Source: DATDRS01 sp035291605 (GTDB lineage Bacteria; Chloroflexota; Anaerolineae; Anaerolineales; UBA6663). Taken from it: a DNA stretch of 19,560 nucleotides. Positions within the stretch are counted from its first letter, which is position 1. Every line of letters begins with the position of its first letter. The DNA is taken from NCBI GenBank assembly GCA_035291605.1, contig DATDRS010000486.1, positions 1-19,560 of the forward strand, given 5' to 3'. The notes under the pieces are model-generated. The model was not told the DNA's origin. It searched no databases and worked only from the letters and a program-made list of their open reading frames with translations. A program made the translations under genes and the position numbers. Positions 1 to 6,769 of this stretch are shown piece after piece.

Positions 1-249
1 GCGCAGGGCTGCTATTTCCCGCCGAAGTTCCGGGTTGGGAAAGCCGAGTTTGAGCACCACCTCCGCGCCATCGGCTCGGACGGCCGGGGCGACGTAGTTA
101 TAGGACAACTCAAACGGCGGCCCGACGCGTAACGACCAACGGTGCTCGCACTCGGCAATCAGGGCGGGCAGGCCCTTCAACCACGCTTCGCCTTCCGCGC
201 CGTCGAGTTCAACAATCGTGCGGGCAAAATTGTCGGGGATGATGGTCAT
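1..249 (-). CDS. Aminoglycoside/hydroxyurea-type phosphotransferase, N-terminal fragment
   Basis: This is the first 83 codons of a gene that runs off the left edge. Reading the minus strand from the ATG at 247-249 gives a protein starting MTIIPDNFARTIVELDG, with WLKGLPALI at about residues 23-31, then PPFELSYNYVAPAVRADG and VVLKLGFPNPELRREI. The SYNYVAPAVRADG...VVLK stretch is typical of the N-lobe of the APH(6)/hydroxyurea kinase family (streptomycin 6-phosphotransferase-like), where the lysine of the VVLK strand would be the ATP-binding lysine. The catalytic C-lobe is outside the window, so activity and substrate cannot be judged. Many family members in environmental bacteria have no demonstrated resistance role. 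It lies 25 nt after the mazG-like stop, in the same direction. No good Shine-Dalgarno precedes the ATG, so the exact start is uncertain. Confidence 0.8.
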   Translation of the reverse strand, partial: MTIIPDNFARTIVELDGAEGEAWLKGLPALIAECEHRWSLRVGPPFELSYNYVAPAVRADGAEVVLKLGFPNPELRREIAALR

Positions 250-268
250 GGACAAGACGATTGGGGTC

Positions 269-301
269 AGACCTTTAGGGTCTTCGAGACCCTAAAGGTC
301 T
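269..301. repeat. 15-bp perfect inverted repeat overlapping the 3' end of the mazG-like gene
   Basis: The arm AGACCTTTAGGGTCT at 269-283 and its exact reverse complement at 287-301 are separated by three bases. The minus-strand mazG-like stop codon (275-277) lies inside it, and its first eight minus-strand codons encode the last eight residues of that protein. No T-tract follows on either strand, so it is not a classic intrinsic terminator. It looks like a dispersed palindromic element; copy number could not be checked. Confidence 0.9.
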
Positions 302-1753
302 TTCCTCCGCCTCTTTAGCCGAGTTCCACAACCCATCCAACTCTCCCAGCGTCATCTTCGTCATGTCTTTGCCCTGCGCTTTAGCGGCGCCTTCCACCCG
401 CGCAAAGCGCCGGGCAAACTTGGTGTTCGCCGCGCGCAGCGCCGCCTCCGGATCCACCTTCAGCCAGCGGGCCAGGTTCACCACGGCGAAGAGCAGGTCG
501 CCGACCTCGTCTTCCTTCTCGGCCTCGTCCTGCGCATTTTCGATCTCGGCGAGTTCCTCTCGGACTTTCGCCTTCACGCCGGAGATGTCAGGCCAGTCGA
601 AGCCCACGCGCGCGGCGCGGCGCTGGTAGGTATCCGCCTGCATGAGCGCGGGCAGGCCGGGCGGGACCGTGCCCAGCACGCCTTTGTCCGGCTGGTCCGC
701 GCCGTTGCGCTCGGCGGCCTTGAGTCTTTCCCAGTTCTCCAGCACGTCCCGGACCCCGTTCACTTTCACGTCGCCAAACACGTGCGGGTGGCGGCGGATC
801 AGTTTGGCCTGGATCCCGGCGACGACCTCGGCCAGCGAGAACTCGCCATGCTCCAGCGCGATCTGGGACTGCAGGACGATTTGCAGGAGCAGGTCGCCCA
901 TTTCCTCGCGCATCGCCTGCGGGTCGTCGGCGTCAATCGCGGTGAGCACCTCGTAGGCCTCTTCGAGCAGGTTGGTGCGCAGGGATTGGTGCGTCTGCTC
1001 GCGATCCCACGGGCAGCCGTCGGGGGCGCGCAGGTGGGCGACGGTCTCCTGCAGTGTCTCGAACGCCGACGCTTGCGGGAGCGGCGGGACGAAGAGCGCG
1101 GTCAGGTGCGCGATGTGCGGGCTGCGGTCAATCGCGTAGAGCGGGAGGCGCTCCACTCTTTCGTCCGGCGTGCCCACCGCGTGGACGAGCGTCACGGCGT
1201 GGTCGTCGGGGTACTGGTTCATCAGCGTCAGCTTCAGGTCGCTGGCGAGCGCGGGCGAATAGAGCTGGGCGACGAGGGCGGGCGCGTCGGGATGAAACGT
1301 GGGGTGGTGGCGCGCGGCCAGGTCGAGCGCGTCGGCGAGCTGCAAGTTAGGCAGCCCGTCCACGCTCAGGGCTTCGAGCGCGGGTTCGATGAAAGACAGG
1401 CCGGCGATCAGGCGGACCGCGAGGGAACGCCCGGCCGCGCGGGCGCGGATCAACCCCACCGTCGCTTCGGCCACGCACGGGTGACCGGGGACTGCGTAAA
1501 CCACGCCCTCTGGCCGGGTTCCCAAATCCAGGACCTTTTGCGCGATGGTCTCATACACCTGGGCGAAGTCTGCGACGCTCTCGTACACGTCGTCGAAGCT
1601 GTGGCGAACGAGGTGCGCGGGGAGACCGTCCACAGTGGGATGGCGCGCCGTGCGCAGGTAGACCTCGCGCGCCGAGGCCAGCGCCTCCCACGCTTCGCGC
1701 GTCAGGTGGGCCGGGTTGCCGGGGCCGAGGCCGACGATGGTGATGCCAGGCAT
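275..1753 (-). CDS. mazG: YabN-like fusion: tetrapyrrole methylase-fold domain plus MazG nucleotide pyrophosphohydrolase
   Basis: The protein is 492 aa. Residues 1-~220 resemble the SAM-dependent tetrapyrrole methylase fold, with the glycine-rich GLGPGN loop at 8-13 and AVPGHP at 87-92. Residues ~231-330 are a MazG domain: CPWD at 247-250, then the acidic metal-binding helices LLEEAYE (262-268) and EEMGDLLL (283-290), then RRHPHVF. A second MazG-like helix pair (REELAEIE, EDEVGDLLFAV) lies near 398-424. MazG enzymes hydrolyse NTPs, often non-canonical ones, to NMP and pyrophosphate; the role of the methylase domain in YabN-type fusions is unclear. The ATG at 1753 was chosen because GAGGAG lies 6 nt upstream and MPGITIVGLGPG is the family-like start; an in-frame start at 1780 lacks this. 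The last eight residues (485-492) and the stop are encoded by a palindrome, so the native C-terminus may have been replaced. Confidence 0.9.
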   Translation of the reverse strand: MPGITIVGLGPGNPAHLTREAWEALASAREVYLRTARHPTVDGLPAHLVRHSFDDVYESVADFAQVYETIAQKVLDLGTRPEGVVYAVPGHPCVAEATVGLIRARAAGRSLAVRLIAGLSFIEPALEALSVDGLPNLQLADALDLAARHHPTFHPDAPALVAQLYSPALASDLKLTLMNQYPDDHAVTLVHAVGTPDERVERLPLYAIDRSPHIAHLTALFVPPLPQASAFETLQETVAHLRAPDGCPWDREQTHQSLRTNLLEEAYEVLTAIDADDPQAMREEMGDLLLQIVLQSQIALEHGEFSLAEVVAGIQAKLIRRHPHVFGDVKVNGVRDVLENWERLKAAERNGADQPDKGVLGTVPPGLPALMQADTYQRRAARVGFDWPDISGVKAKVREELAEIENAQDEAEKEDEVGDLLFAVVNLARWLKVDPEAALRAANTKFARRFARVEGAAKAQGKDMTKMTLGELDGLWNSAKEAEERPLGSRRP

Positions 1754-1775
1754 GGGGTTCTCCTCGGGTTTAAGG

Positions 1776-1826
1776 CGCAAGGCTCAAGGCTCCGGTAGGC
1801 ATGAACCTTGAGCCTTGAGCCTTGCG
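1776..1826. repeat. 17-bp perfect inverted repeat between rpsI and the mazG-like gene
   Basis: The arm CGCAAGGCTCAAGGCTC at 1776-1792 pairs perfectly with 1810-1826 across a 17-nt loop. Each arm is itself a tandem of a seven-base word (AAGGCTC). It occupies the 108-nt gap between the rpsI stop (1862) and the mazG-like start (1753), at the end of the ribosomal block. It could attenuate transcription or protect the 3' end of the ribosomal mRNA, but there is no T-tract. No promoter was recognised in the rest of the gap. Confidence 0.9.
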
Positions 1827-1861
1827 GCTTGCGCCAGAGACGCCAGACGCCACTCGGGCGC

Positions 1862-2254
1862 TTAGCGCTTGGTGAACGTCGGGGCCTTGCGGGCGCGCTT
1901 GAGGCCGGGCTTCTTGCGCTCCTTCATCCGGTCGTCGCGGGTGAGGAAACCGCCCTTGCGCAGCGGCTTGTTGTATTCGGGGTTGAGCTTGAGCAGCGCG
2001 CGGGCTACGCCCATCTGCGCGGCGCCGGCCTGGCCGGTGACGCCGCCGCCGGTGACCTTGATGCTCACGTTGTACCGGCCCAGCACGCCGGTCGCCTTGA
2101 GCGGCGCGGTGACCTGTTCGAGATCGCCCACGCGGGTGAAATAAGCCTGACCCGCCTTGTCGTTGCAGGTGATCGCGCCGTCGCCGGAGAAGAGACGGAC
2201 GCGGGCAGTGCTGGTCTTGCGGCGGCCAACGCCTTCGTAGTATTGATTAGCCAT
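1862..2254 (-). CDS. rpsI: 30S ribosomal protein S9
   Basis: The 130-aa protein matches S9 throughout: a YEGVGRRKTSTARVRL start, then the central GGGVTGQAGAAQMGVARALL, and a basic tail GLKRARKAPTFTKR. The C-terminal KR end of S9 reaches the P-site tRNA in the ribosome and is intact. The ATG at 2254 is preceded by GAGGG with suitable spacing. It begins 3 nt after the rplM stop, the usual rplM-rpsI pair, so the two are almost certainly cotranscribed and coupled. A perfect 17-bp inverted repeat follows the gene. Confidence 0.97.
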   Translation of the reverse strand: MANQYYEGVGRRKTSTARVRLFSGDGAITCNDKAGQAYFTRVGDLEQVTAPLKATGVLGRYNVSIKVTGGGVTGQAGAAQMGVARALLKLNPEYNKPLRKGGFLTRDDRMKERKKPGLKRARKAPTFTKR

Positions 2255-2257
2255 TCC

Positions 2258-2701
2258 TTATCCCTCGTGCAAATTCTTCCATTCGGTCGGTTGCTGCGCC
2301 GCGTGCGGGTGCTCCGGCCCGGCGTAGACCTTGAGCTTTTTGAGCAGCGCGCGGCCCAGTCTGTTGTGCGGGAGCATGCCGCGCACCGCGTGCGTGATCA
2401 CGCGGTCGGGGTGCTTGGCGAGCTGATCGCGCAGGCTGATGGATTTAAGCCCGCCCGGGTACATGGAGACGGTATAGTACATCTTCTCGGTCGCCTTCTT
2501 GCCCGTCACGGCGATCTTCTGGGCGTTGACGACGATGACGTAGTCGCCCACGTCGAGGCCCGGCGTGAAGGTGGGCTTGTGCTTGCCGCGCAGGATCGTC
2601 GCCACCTTCGCGGCCAGCCGGCCCAGGTTCTGGCCGGCCGCATCCACCACGTACCATTTCTGTTCGATTTCGCCCGCTTTGACAACGTAGGTTTTGTTCA
2701 C
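2258..2701 (-). CDS. rplM: 50S ribosomal protein L13
   Basis: This is an L13 of about 147 aa. Visible family features are KWYVVDAAGQNLGRLA, ILRGKHKPTFTPGLDVGDYVIVVNA, YTVSMYPGGLKS and AVRGMLPHNRLGRALLKKLKVYAG. L13 is an early-assembly large-subunit protein. Two in-frame GTG codons compete for the start (2707 and 2701). The Shine-Dalgarno GAGG sits about 8 nt before the GTG at 2701 but only 2 nt before that at 2707, so 2701 was preferred; choosing 2707 adds two residues. It lies 16 nt after truA and 3 nt before rpsI. Confidence 0.95.
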   Translation of the reverse strand: MNKTYVVKAGEIEQKWYVVDAAGQNLGRLAAKVATILRGKHKPTFTPGLDVGDYVIVVNAQKIAVTGKKATEKMYYTVSMYPGGLKSISLRDQLAKHPDRVITHAVRGMLPHNRLGRALLKKLKVYAGPEHPHAAQQPTEWKNLHEG

Positions 2702-2717
2702 GTTCACTTCCTCTTGA

Positions 2718-3461
2718 TCAATAAATTACTTCCACCAGACACAGCCCCTGCGGCGGGGCGATGGGCGGGCACTGCGCCCGGTCACGGGACTGCAGGATGG
2801 CTGCGAAGTCTGCGACGGCCAGGTCGCCCGCGCCCACTTTCTTCAACGCGCCCACCAGGCTGCGCACCATCCGGTATAAAAACGCATCGGCCTGAATCTC
2901 GAAGCGCAGCGCCTCGCCCTGCGCGGCCCATTCGGCGCGCCTCACCGTGCGCGTCGTGCTCTCGCCGCCGTCTGGGTCCGCGCCAAAGGCCGCGAAGTCG
3001 TGGCGGCCTACCAGCCTCTGGCTGGCCGCCTGCATGGCTTCCACGTTCAACGCGGGCGGCCACACGTGCCAGGCGTACCGCGCCGCCAGCGGCGAGCGCA
3101 CGGGTGCGTTGTAAAGGGTGTAACGATAACGACGTCCCTTCGCCGCGTAGCGCGGGTGAAAGTCCGCGGCGCACTCATCCAGCGCCTTGATCGCCGCGTC
3201 TGGCGGCAGGTTCGCGTTGAGCGCCCGGAGCAAAGCCTCGCTCCCGTGCCGCCATTCAAAGTCGAAGGCGATGACCTGTCCCGAGGCGTGCACCCCGCTG
3301 TCAGTGCGTCCCGCCCCCAGGACGGCTTTCCCCGTCCAACCGATCCGCCCGAGCGCGGCCTCGATTTCCCCCTGCACCGTGCGGCTCAGTCCCTCAGCCT
3401 GCCGCTGAAAGCCGAGGAACTCCGTGCCATCGTACTCGACGACGGCCCTGTACCGCGCCAC
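2718..3461 (-). CDS. truA: tRNA pseudouridine(38-40) synthase TruA
   Basis: The 247-aa protein is a TruA. It begins ARYRAVVEYDGTEFLGFQRQ and carries the catalytic motif GAGRTDSGVHA at 49-59, with the nucleophilic aspartate at residue 54. Later motifs include RRYRYTLYN and FLYRMVRSLVGAL. It isomerises uridines 38-40 in the tRNA anticodon arm. The start is a GTG at 3461 with only a weak Shine-Dalgarno. truA between rplQ and rplM-rpsI is a known arrangement in several phyla. It is separated from rplQ by a 79-nt spacer of short inverted repeats and followed 16 nt later by rplM. Confidence 0.96.
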   Translation of the reverse strand: MARYRAVVEYDGTEFLGFQRQAEGLSRTVQGEIEAALGRIGWTGKAVLGAGRTDSGVHASGQVIAFDFEWRHGSEALLRALNANLPPDAAIKALDECAADFHPRYAAKGRRYRYTLYNAPVRSPLAARYAWHVWPPALNVEAMQAASQRLVGRHDFAAFGADPDGGESTTRTVRRAEWAAQGEALRFEIQADAFLYRMVRSLVGALKKVGAGDLAVADFAAILQSRDRAQCPPIAPPQGLCLVEVIY

Positions 3462-3540
3462 GTCTCAGTAACCAGCTGCCCGTCATCAGATCACAGGCAA
3501 TCTGACGGCCGCCGACTGTCCACGGGCGGCTGTCTACTGA
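3462..3540. repeat. Repeat-rich spacer between rplQ and truA
   Basis: The 79-nt gap contains two small dyads: CGTC and AGAT (left strand interrupted by a 3-nt bulge) opposite ATCTGACG, and GCCGCC opposite GGCGGC. Words such as CAGTAGACAG and GACAGTCGG recur in degenerate form. It has no promoter-like hexamer pair at usable spacing and no T-tract. Its structure resembles the other spacers here but its sequence differs. Confidence 0.55.
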
Positions 3541-3939
3541 CTACTCCTCCACCATCTCCAGCAAGACCATCGGCGCGGCGTCGCCCAAGCGCGGACCGAG
3601 CTTCAGCAGGCGGGTGTAACCGCCGCGGCGCTTCTCGTAGCGCGGCGCGATGGTCTCGAAAAGTTTTTTGACCACGTTCGGATTGTTGAGGCGCGCGGTC
3701 GCCACGCGGCGCGCATGCACCAGCCGCGCCCTGGCCTCCGCGCCCTCGCCCTGCCCGGCCCGCACCCCGCGCTTGGCCAGGGTGATGAGTTTCTCGACTT
3801 CGGACCGGATCGCCTTGGCCTTGGCCTCGGTGGTTTCAATGCGCTCGTGCTCGAAGAACTGCGTCATCAGCGTCCGGCGCAGCGCATTGCGTTGGTCAAA
3901 TGAACGGCCTAACCTGCGGCCATAGACACGGTGCTTCAT
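3541..3939 (-). CDS. rplQ: 50S ribosomal protein L17
   Basis: This is a bacterial L17 of 132 aa, with the invariant opening MKHRVYGRRLGRSFDQRNAL, then LMTQFFEHERIETTEAKAKAIR and a C-terminal GYTRLLKLGPRLGDAAPMVLLEM. L17 binds near the peptide exit region of the large subunit. Its ATG overlaps the rpoA stop codon (ATGA, 4 nt) and GGAG lies 8 nt upstream inside rpoA, indicating translational coupling. It closes the classical alpha operon, although truA, rplM and rpsI follow in the same direction. Confidence 0.97.
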   Translation of the reverse strand: MKHRVYGRRLGRSFDQRNALRRTLMTQFFEHERIETTEAKAKAIRSEVEKLITLAKRGVRAGQGEGAEARARLVHARRVATARLNNPNVVKKLFETIAPRYEKRRGGYTRLLKLGPRLGDAAPMVLLEMVEE

Positions 3940-4919
3940 GAAGACTTCTCCGGTTCAGCCTTGGCCTCCTGATCCTTCAGGTAGCCTTTTTCGCGCAGCT
4001 TGTCGCGCAGTTCGTCCAGGCTCTTGTCGCCGAAGTTGCGGATGGCCAGCATGGCCTCGTCGCCCTTCGAGAGCATGTCAATGACCTCGCCCACGGTAGT
4101 GATCCCCGTGCGTTTGAGCGAGTTGAACACGCGCACCGACAGGTCGAGCTGCTCGATCGGCGTCTCGTAAACCTCGCTGGAGACTTTGGGCATCTCCTCC
4201 GGTTGGGGCGCGGCCGCCAGCGACTCTTCGGTGACGCCCGCGACCAGCCGCAGGTGCGACATGAGGATCTGCGCGCTCTCCTTGAGCGCCGCCTCCGGGC
4301 GGAGCGTGCCGTCCGTCCAGACCTCCAGCACCAGGCGGTCGTAGTTGGTATTCTGGCCCACGCGGGCGCGCTGCACGTCAAAATTGACGCGCTTGGTCGG
4401 GCTGTAGATCGCGTCCACCGGGACTTCGCCGAGCGGCAGCCGCCCGCGCTCCTCGGAGGGCGAATACCCGCGCCCGCGCTGAGCGGTCAATTCGATCTCC
4501 AGCCGCGCCTTGTCGTTGTCCACCGTGAACAGGTAGAGGTCAGGGTTGACGATCTCCACCTCCGACGGGCAGATGACGTCGGCGGCGGTGACCACGCCCT
4601 CGCCCTGCACCTCGAGGCGCAGGCGGGCCGAGTCGCCTTCGTGCAGGATCAGGCGCAGTTGCTTGACCTGCAGGATCACCTGCGTCATATCCTCCTTGAC
4701 GCCGGGGATCTCCGAGAATTCGTGGTGGACATCCGCGACGCGCAGGGAGGAGACGGCCGCCCCTTCGAGCGAGGCGAGCAGCACGCGGCGCAGCGCGTTG
4801 CCGAGCGTGATGCCGTAGCCGCTCTCCAGCGGGCTGATGATGAACTTGCCGTAGTTCCGTGAGATGTTCTCGCCCTCGATCTTGGGCAAGACCATGCTGT
4901 TGGTCACTGTCGTCGTCAT
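3936..4919 (-). CDS. rpoA: DNA-directed RNA polymerase subunit alpha
   Basis: The 327-aa alpha subunit shows the N-terminal assembly domain, with PLESGYGITLGNALRRVLL at about 30-48, IPGVKEDMTQVILQVKQLRL and TLRPEAALKESAQIL, then an acidic/proline linker. The C-terminal domain (about 258-313) holds LDLSVRVFNSLKRTGITTVGEV and RNFGDKSLDEL, the helix-hairpin-helix region that contacts UP-element DNA and activators. The ATG at 4919 has GGAG 6 nt upstream; an in-frame GTG at 4931 overlaps that site and was rejected. It sits between rpsD and rplQ, as in the alpha operon. The 115-nt gap upstream contains a strong palindrome. Confidence 0.97.
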   Translation of the reverse strand: MTTTVTNSMVLPKIEGENISRNYGKFIISPLESGYGITLGNALRRVLLASLEGAAVSSLRVADVHHEFSEIPGVKEDMTQVILQVKQLRLILHEGDSARLRLEVQGEGVVTAADVICPSEVEIVNPDLYLFTVDNDKARLEIELTAQRGRGYSPSEERGRLPLGEVPVDAIYSPTKRVNFDVQRARVGQNTNYDRLVLEVWTDGTLRPEAALKESAQILMSHLRLVAGVTEESLAAAPQPEEMPKVSSEVYETPIEQLDLSVRVFNSLKRTGITTVGEVIDMLSKGDEAMLAIRNFGDKSLDELRDKLREKGYLKDQEAKAEPEKSS

Positions 4920-4991
4920 TTGACTCTCCACTCAGGCGCCCTTTACGTTCCGCGCCCGAGGCTGTTGAGTTGAGTCTGTCTGATGCGCTCA

Positions 4992-5022
4992 GTTGGGGCG
5001 GCCGTTGAACGGCCGCCCCAAC
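4992..5022. repeat. Palindrome between rpsD and rpoA
   Basis: GTTGGGGCGGCCGTT at 4992-5006 and its reverse complement at 5008-5022 flank a single base, giving a 31-nt near-perfect GC-rich palindrome. It starts 13 nt beyond the rpsD stop. Neither strand has a following T-tract, so termination is unlikely. It could act as an mRNA-processing or stability element, or be a dispersed REP-like repeat. The rest of the 4920-5034 gap shows nothing beyond the rpoA Shine-Dalgarno. Confidence 0.9.
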
Positions 5023-5034
5023 AAGACAATCCGT

Positions 5035-5688
5035 TTAGCGGCCTGAGTAGTATTCGACGATGAGCTGCTCATTCAGGCGGGCGTCAACGTCTTGCCGCGC
5101 GGGCAGATTGACGACTCTGCCCGAGAGCGTCGTCAGGTCCCGGTTGAGCCAGCTGGGCGAGGTGTGATGCTCCTCGGCGGCCCTCAGGTCGCGGAAGTAC
5201 GGGCGGCTCTGCGAGCCGGGGCGCACTTCGATCACGTCGCCCGGCTCCACCAACACCGACGGCACGTCGGTGCGGCGGCCGTTGATGTTGAAGTGCCCGT
5301 GCGTCACGAGCAGGCGCGCCTGCGCGCGGCTGCTGGCGTAGCCGAGGCGGTAGACCACGTTGTCTAGCCGCCGCTCCAGCAGCTGCAGGAGCACCTGGCC
5401 GGTCAGGCCGCGGCTCCGCAGCGCCTCCTTGTAGTAGCGGCGGAACTGCGCTTCCAGCACGCCGTAGATGCGGCGCGCCTTCTGCTTCTCGCGCAGTTGG
5501 TTGAGATAGTCGGAGGCGCGGTTGCGCCTGAACTGTCCGTCCTTGCCGTGCTGACCGGGGGCAAAATCGCGCCGGTTCTCGGGCTTCTCAAACGGGCACT
5601 TCTGCGACATGCAGCGCGCGCCCTTGAGATACAGTTTTTCACCTTCACGCCGGCAGAGTCTGCACACCGGCCCTGTATATTTGGACAT
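5035..5688 (-). CDS. rpsD: 30S ribosomal protein S4 (zinc-binding type)
   Basis: The 217-aa S4 has cysteines at 9, 12, 26 and 31 (CRLC...CMSQKC), the zinc-binding form of the N-terminal region. This is followed by FAPGQHGKDGQFRRN, KQKARRIYGVLEAQFRRYYKEA and the S4 RNA-binding fold with LERRLDNVVYRLGYASSRAQARLLVTHG. S4 is a primary 16S rRNA binder that starts 30S assembly and, in other bacteria, represses its own operon. The ATG at 5688 is 23 nt after rpsK with only a weak Shine-Dalgarno. A palindrome separates it from rpoA. Confidence 0.97.
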   Translation of the reverse strand: MSKYTGPVCRLCRREGEKLYLKGARCMSQKCPFEKPENRRDFAPGQHGKDGQFRRNRASDYLNQLREKQKARRIYGVLEAQFRRYYKEALRSRGLTGQVLLQLLERRLDNVVYRLGYASSRAQARLLVTHGHFNINGRRTDVPSVLVEPGDVIEVRPGSQSRPYFRDLRAAEEHHTSPSWLNRDLTTLSGRVVNLPARQDVDARLNEQLIVEYYSGR

Positions 5689-5711
5689 GCTGGCTTAATT
5701 CCTTCCGTGAA

Positions 5712-6116
5712 TTACACGCGGCGTTTCTTCGGCGGACGACAACCGTTGTGCGGGACGGGGGTGATGTCCCGGATCGAGCGCACCTTGAGGCCCGCGCCTT
5801 GAATCGCGCGGATGGCCGCTTCGCGGCCTGGGCCGGGGCCTTTGACGAACAGGTCCACCTCGGACATCCCCAGGTCCATGGCCGTCCTCGCCGCCTGCTG
5901 GGCCGCCATCCGCGCCGCGTAGGGCGTGCTCTTGCGGGAGCCTTTGAACCCCGCCGTCCCTGCCGAACCCCAGGCCAGCGTGTTGCCCTGCTGGTCAGTG
6001 AACGTGACGATGGTGTTGTTGAAGCTGGCGAAGACGTGCACGGTCCCGAGAGGGGGCGCGTGCTTCGTTTTCTTGGTTGCCGAGCGCCGAGCGCCCTTGG
6101 GTGTAGCTTTGGCCAT
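5712..6116 (-). CDS. rpsK: 30S ribosomal protein S11
   Basis: The 134-aa S11 has a basic N-terminus, then GTVHVFASFNNTIVTFTDQQG, the highly conserved GFKGSRKSTPYAAR, VKGPGPGREAAIRA and the terminal ITPVPHNGCRPPKKRRV. It helps form the platform of the 30S subunit near the mRNA exit. The ATG at 6116 has GAGG about 5 nt upstream. It lies 20 nt after rpsM and 23 nt before rpsD, as in the alpha operon. Confidence 0.97.
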   Translation of the reverse strand: MAKATPKGARRSATKKTKHAPPLGTVHVFASFNNTIVTFTDQQGNTLAWGSAGTAGFKGSRKSTPYAARMAAQQAARTAMDLGMSEVDLFVKGPGPGREAAIRAIQGAGLKVRSIRDITPVPHNGCRPPKKRRV

Positions 6117-6136
6117 TGTTCCTCGCTCTCAAACGA

Positions 6137-6526
6137 TTACTTCTTCTTCGCGCCGCGCCGACGACCGCGTCCGGCCACCGTCTTCTTCGCGCCCTTGCGC
6201 GTGCGCGCGTTCGTGCGGGTGCGCTGGCCGCGCACCGGCAGGTTGCGGCGGTGCCGCAGGCCCCGGTAGCAGCCGATCTCGCCCAGGCGCTTGATGCGCA
6301 ACTGGACTTCGCGGCGCAGGTCGCCCTCTACCGTGTAGTGCTGGACGATGTAATCGCGCAGCGCGGCGACTTCCGCCTCGGTCAAATCGCGGATGCGCTT
6401 GTCCGGGCTGATGCGGGTCACGGCCAGGATATCGCGTGAGCTTCTCCGGCCGATCCCGTACAGATAAGTCAGCCCGATTTCCACGCGCTTCTCGCGAGGG
6501 AGGTCAACGCCTTCAATACGTGCCAT
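6137..6526 (-). CDS. rpsM: 30S ribosomal protein S13
   Basis: The 129-aa S13 shows MARIEGVDLPREKRVEIGLTY, YGIGRRSS, IRDLTEAEVAALRDYI and the conserved CYRGLRHRRNLPVRGQRTRTNARTRKG block. It ends in a lysine/arginine-rich tail that contacts P-site tRNA. It sits in the small-subunit head and bridges to L5. The ATG at 6526 has only a weak Shine-Dalgarno, and the 91-nt gap from rpmJ contains a strong hairpin, so translation may be structure-controlled. In E. coli the S4 repressor acts just upstream of this gene; whether that applies here is unknown. Confidence 0.97.
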   Translation of the reverse strand: MARIEGVDLPREKRVEIGLTYLYGIGRRSSRDILAVTRISPDKRIRDLTEAEVAALRDYIVQHYTVEGDLRREVQLRIKRLGEIGCYRGLRHRRNLPVRGQRTRTNARTRKGAKKTVAGRGRRRGAKKK

Positions 6527-6565
6527 AGGTCTCTGTGTGCTCCTTGCTCATTTCAGCAGTGGACG

Positions 6566-6615
6566 TTGGATGTTGGAGATTCGCCGCTGGCGACCCGTGG
6601 GCCTCCAACTTCCAA
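6566..6615 (-). repeat. Hairpin-forming spacer between rpmJ and rpsM
   Basis: TTGGATGTTGGAG at 6566-6578 pairs with 6603-6615 at 12 of 13 positions. A second small stem (TCGCC 6581-6585 with GGCGA 6589-6593) lies in the loop. The arms are built from a tandem GTTGGA-like word. It begins 2 nt after the rpmJ stop and ends about 40 nt before the rpsM ATG. It occupies the position where S4-responsive regulation of rpsM operates in E. coli, but no sequence similarity to that pseudoknot was recognised. Confidence 0.8.
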
Positions 6616-6617
6616 AG

Positions 6618-6731
6618 CTATCCCTGCCGCTGCTTGTGTTTCGGGTTCTCACAAATGACGTACATTTTGCCCGCGCGGCGGACGATCTTGCACTTCGGGC
6701 AGCGTTTGCGAATTGAAGCGGAAACTTTCAT
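6618..6731 (-). CDS. rpmJ: 50S ribosomal protein L36 (zinc-binding type)
   Basis: This short gene encodes 37 aa beginning MKVSASIRKRCPKCKIVRR and ending YVICENPKHKQRQG. C11, C14, C27 and H32 form the zinc-ribbon ligands of the C+ type of L36. L36 is the smallest large-subunit protein and stabilises the base of 23S rRNA domains II and V. The ATG at 6731 has GGAG 7 nt upstream. A strong promoter lies about 40 nt upstream, so rpmJ is probably the first gene of an independently transcribed alpha operon. The infA gene that commonly precedes it is absent here. Confidence 0.97.
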   Translation of the reverse strand: MKVSASIRKRCPKCKIVRRAGKMYVICENPKHKQRQG

Positions 6732-6769
6732 TCTTACTCTCCAGACTCATAACGATGGCAAGCCGTTTG

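Noticed and set aside
1..1753. A transferred resistance island at the left end
   Set aside because: There are no transposase, integrase, attachment-like or tRNA sequences, and the base composition looks like the rest; the kinase is only a fragment.
1808..3190. Plus-strand open frame of 460 codons
   Set aside because: It lies opposite rpsI, rplM and truA, is arginine-rich in the way antisense frames of GC-rich genes are, and shows no family wording. Similar long plus-strand frames at 782-1798, 6713-7726, 14852-16069 and 17325-18674 were rejected for the same reason.
269..5022. Palindromes at 269-301, 1776-1826 and 4992-5022 as intrinsic terminators
   Set aside because: None is followed by a T-tract on the transcribed strand, so they were recorded as repeats only.
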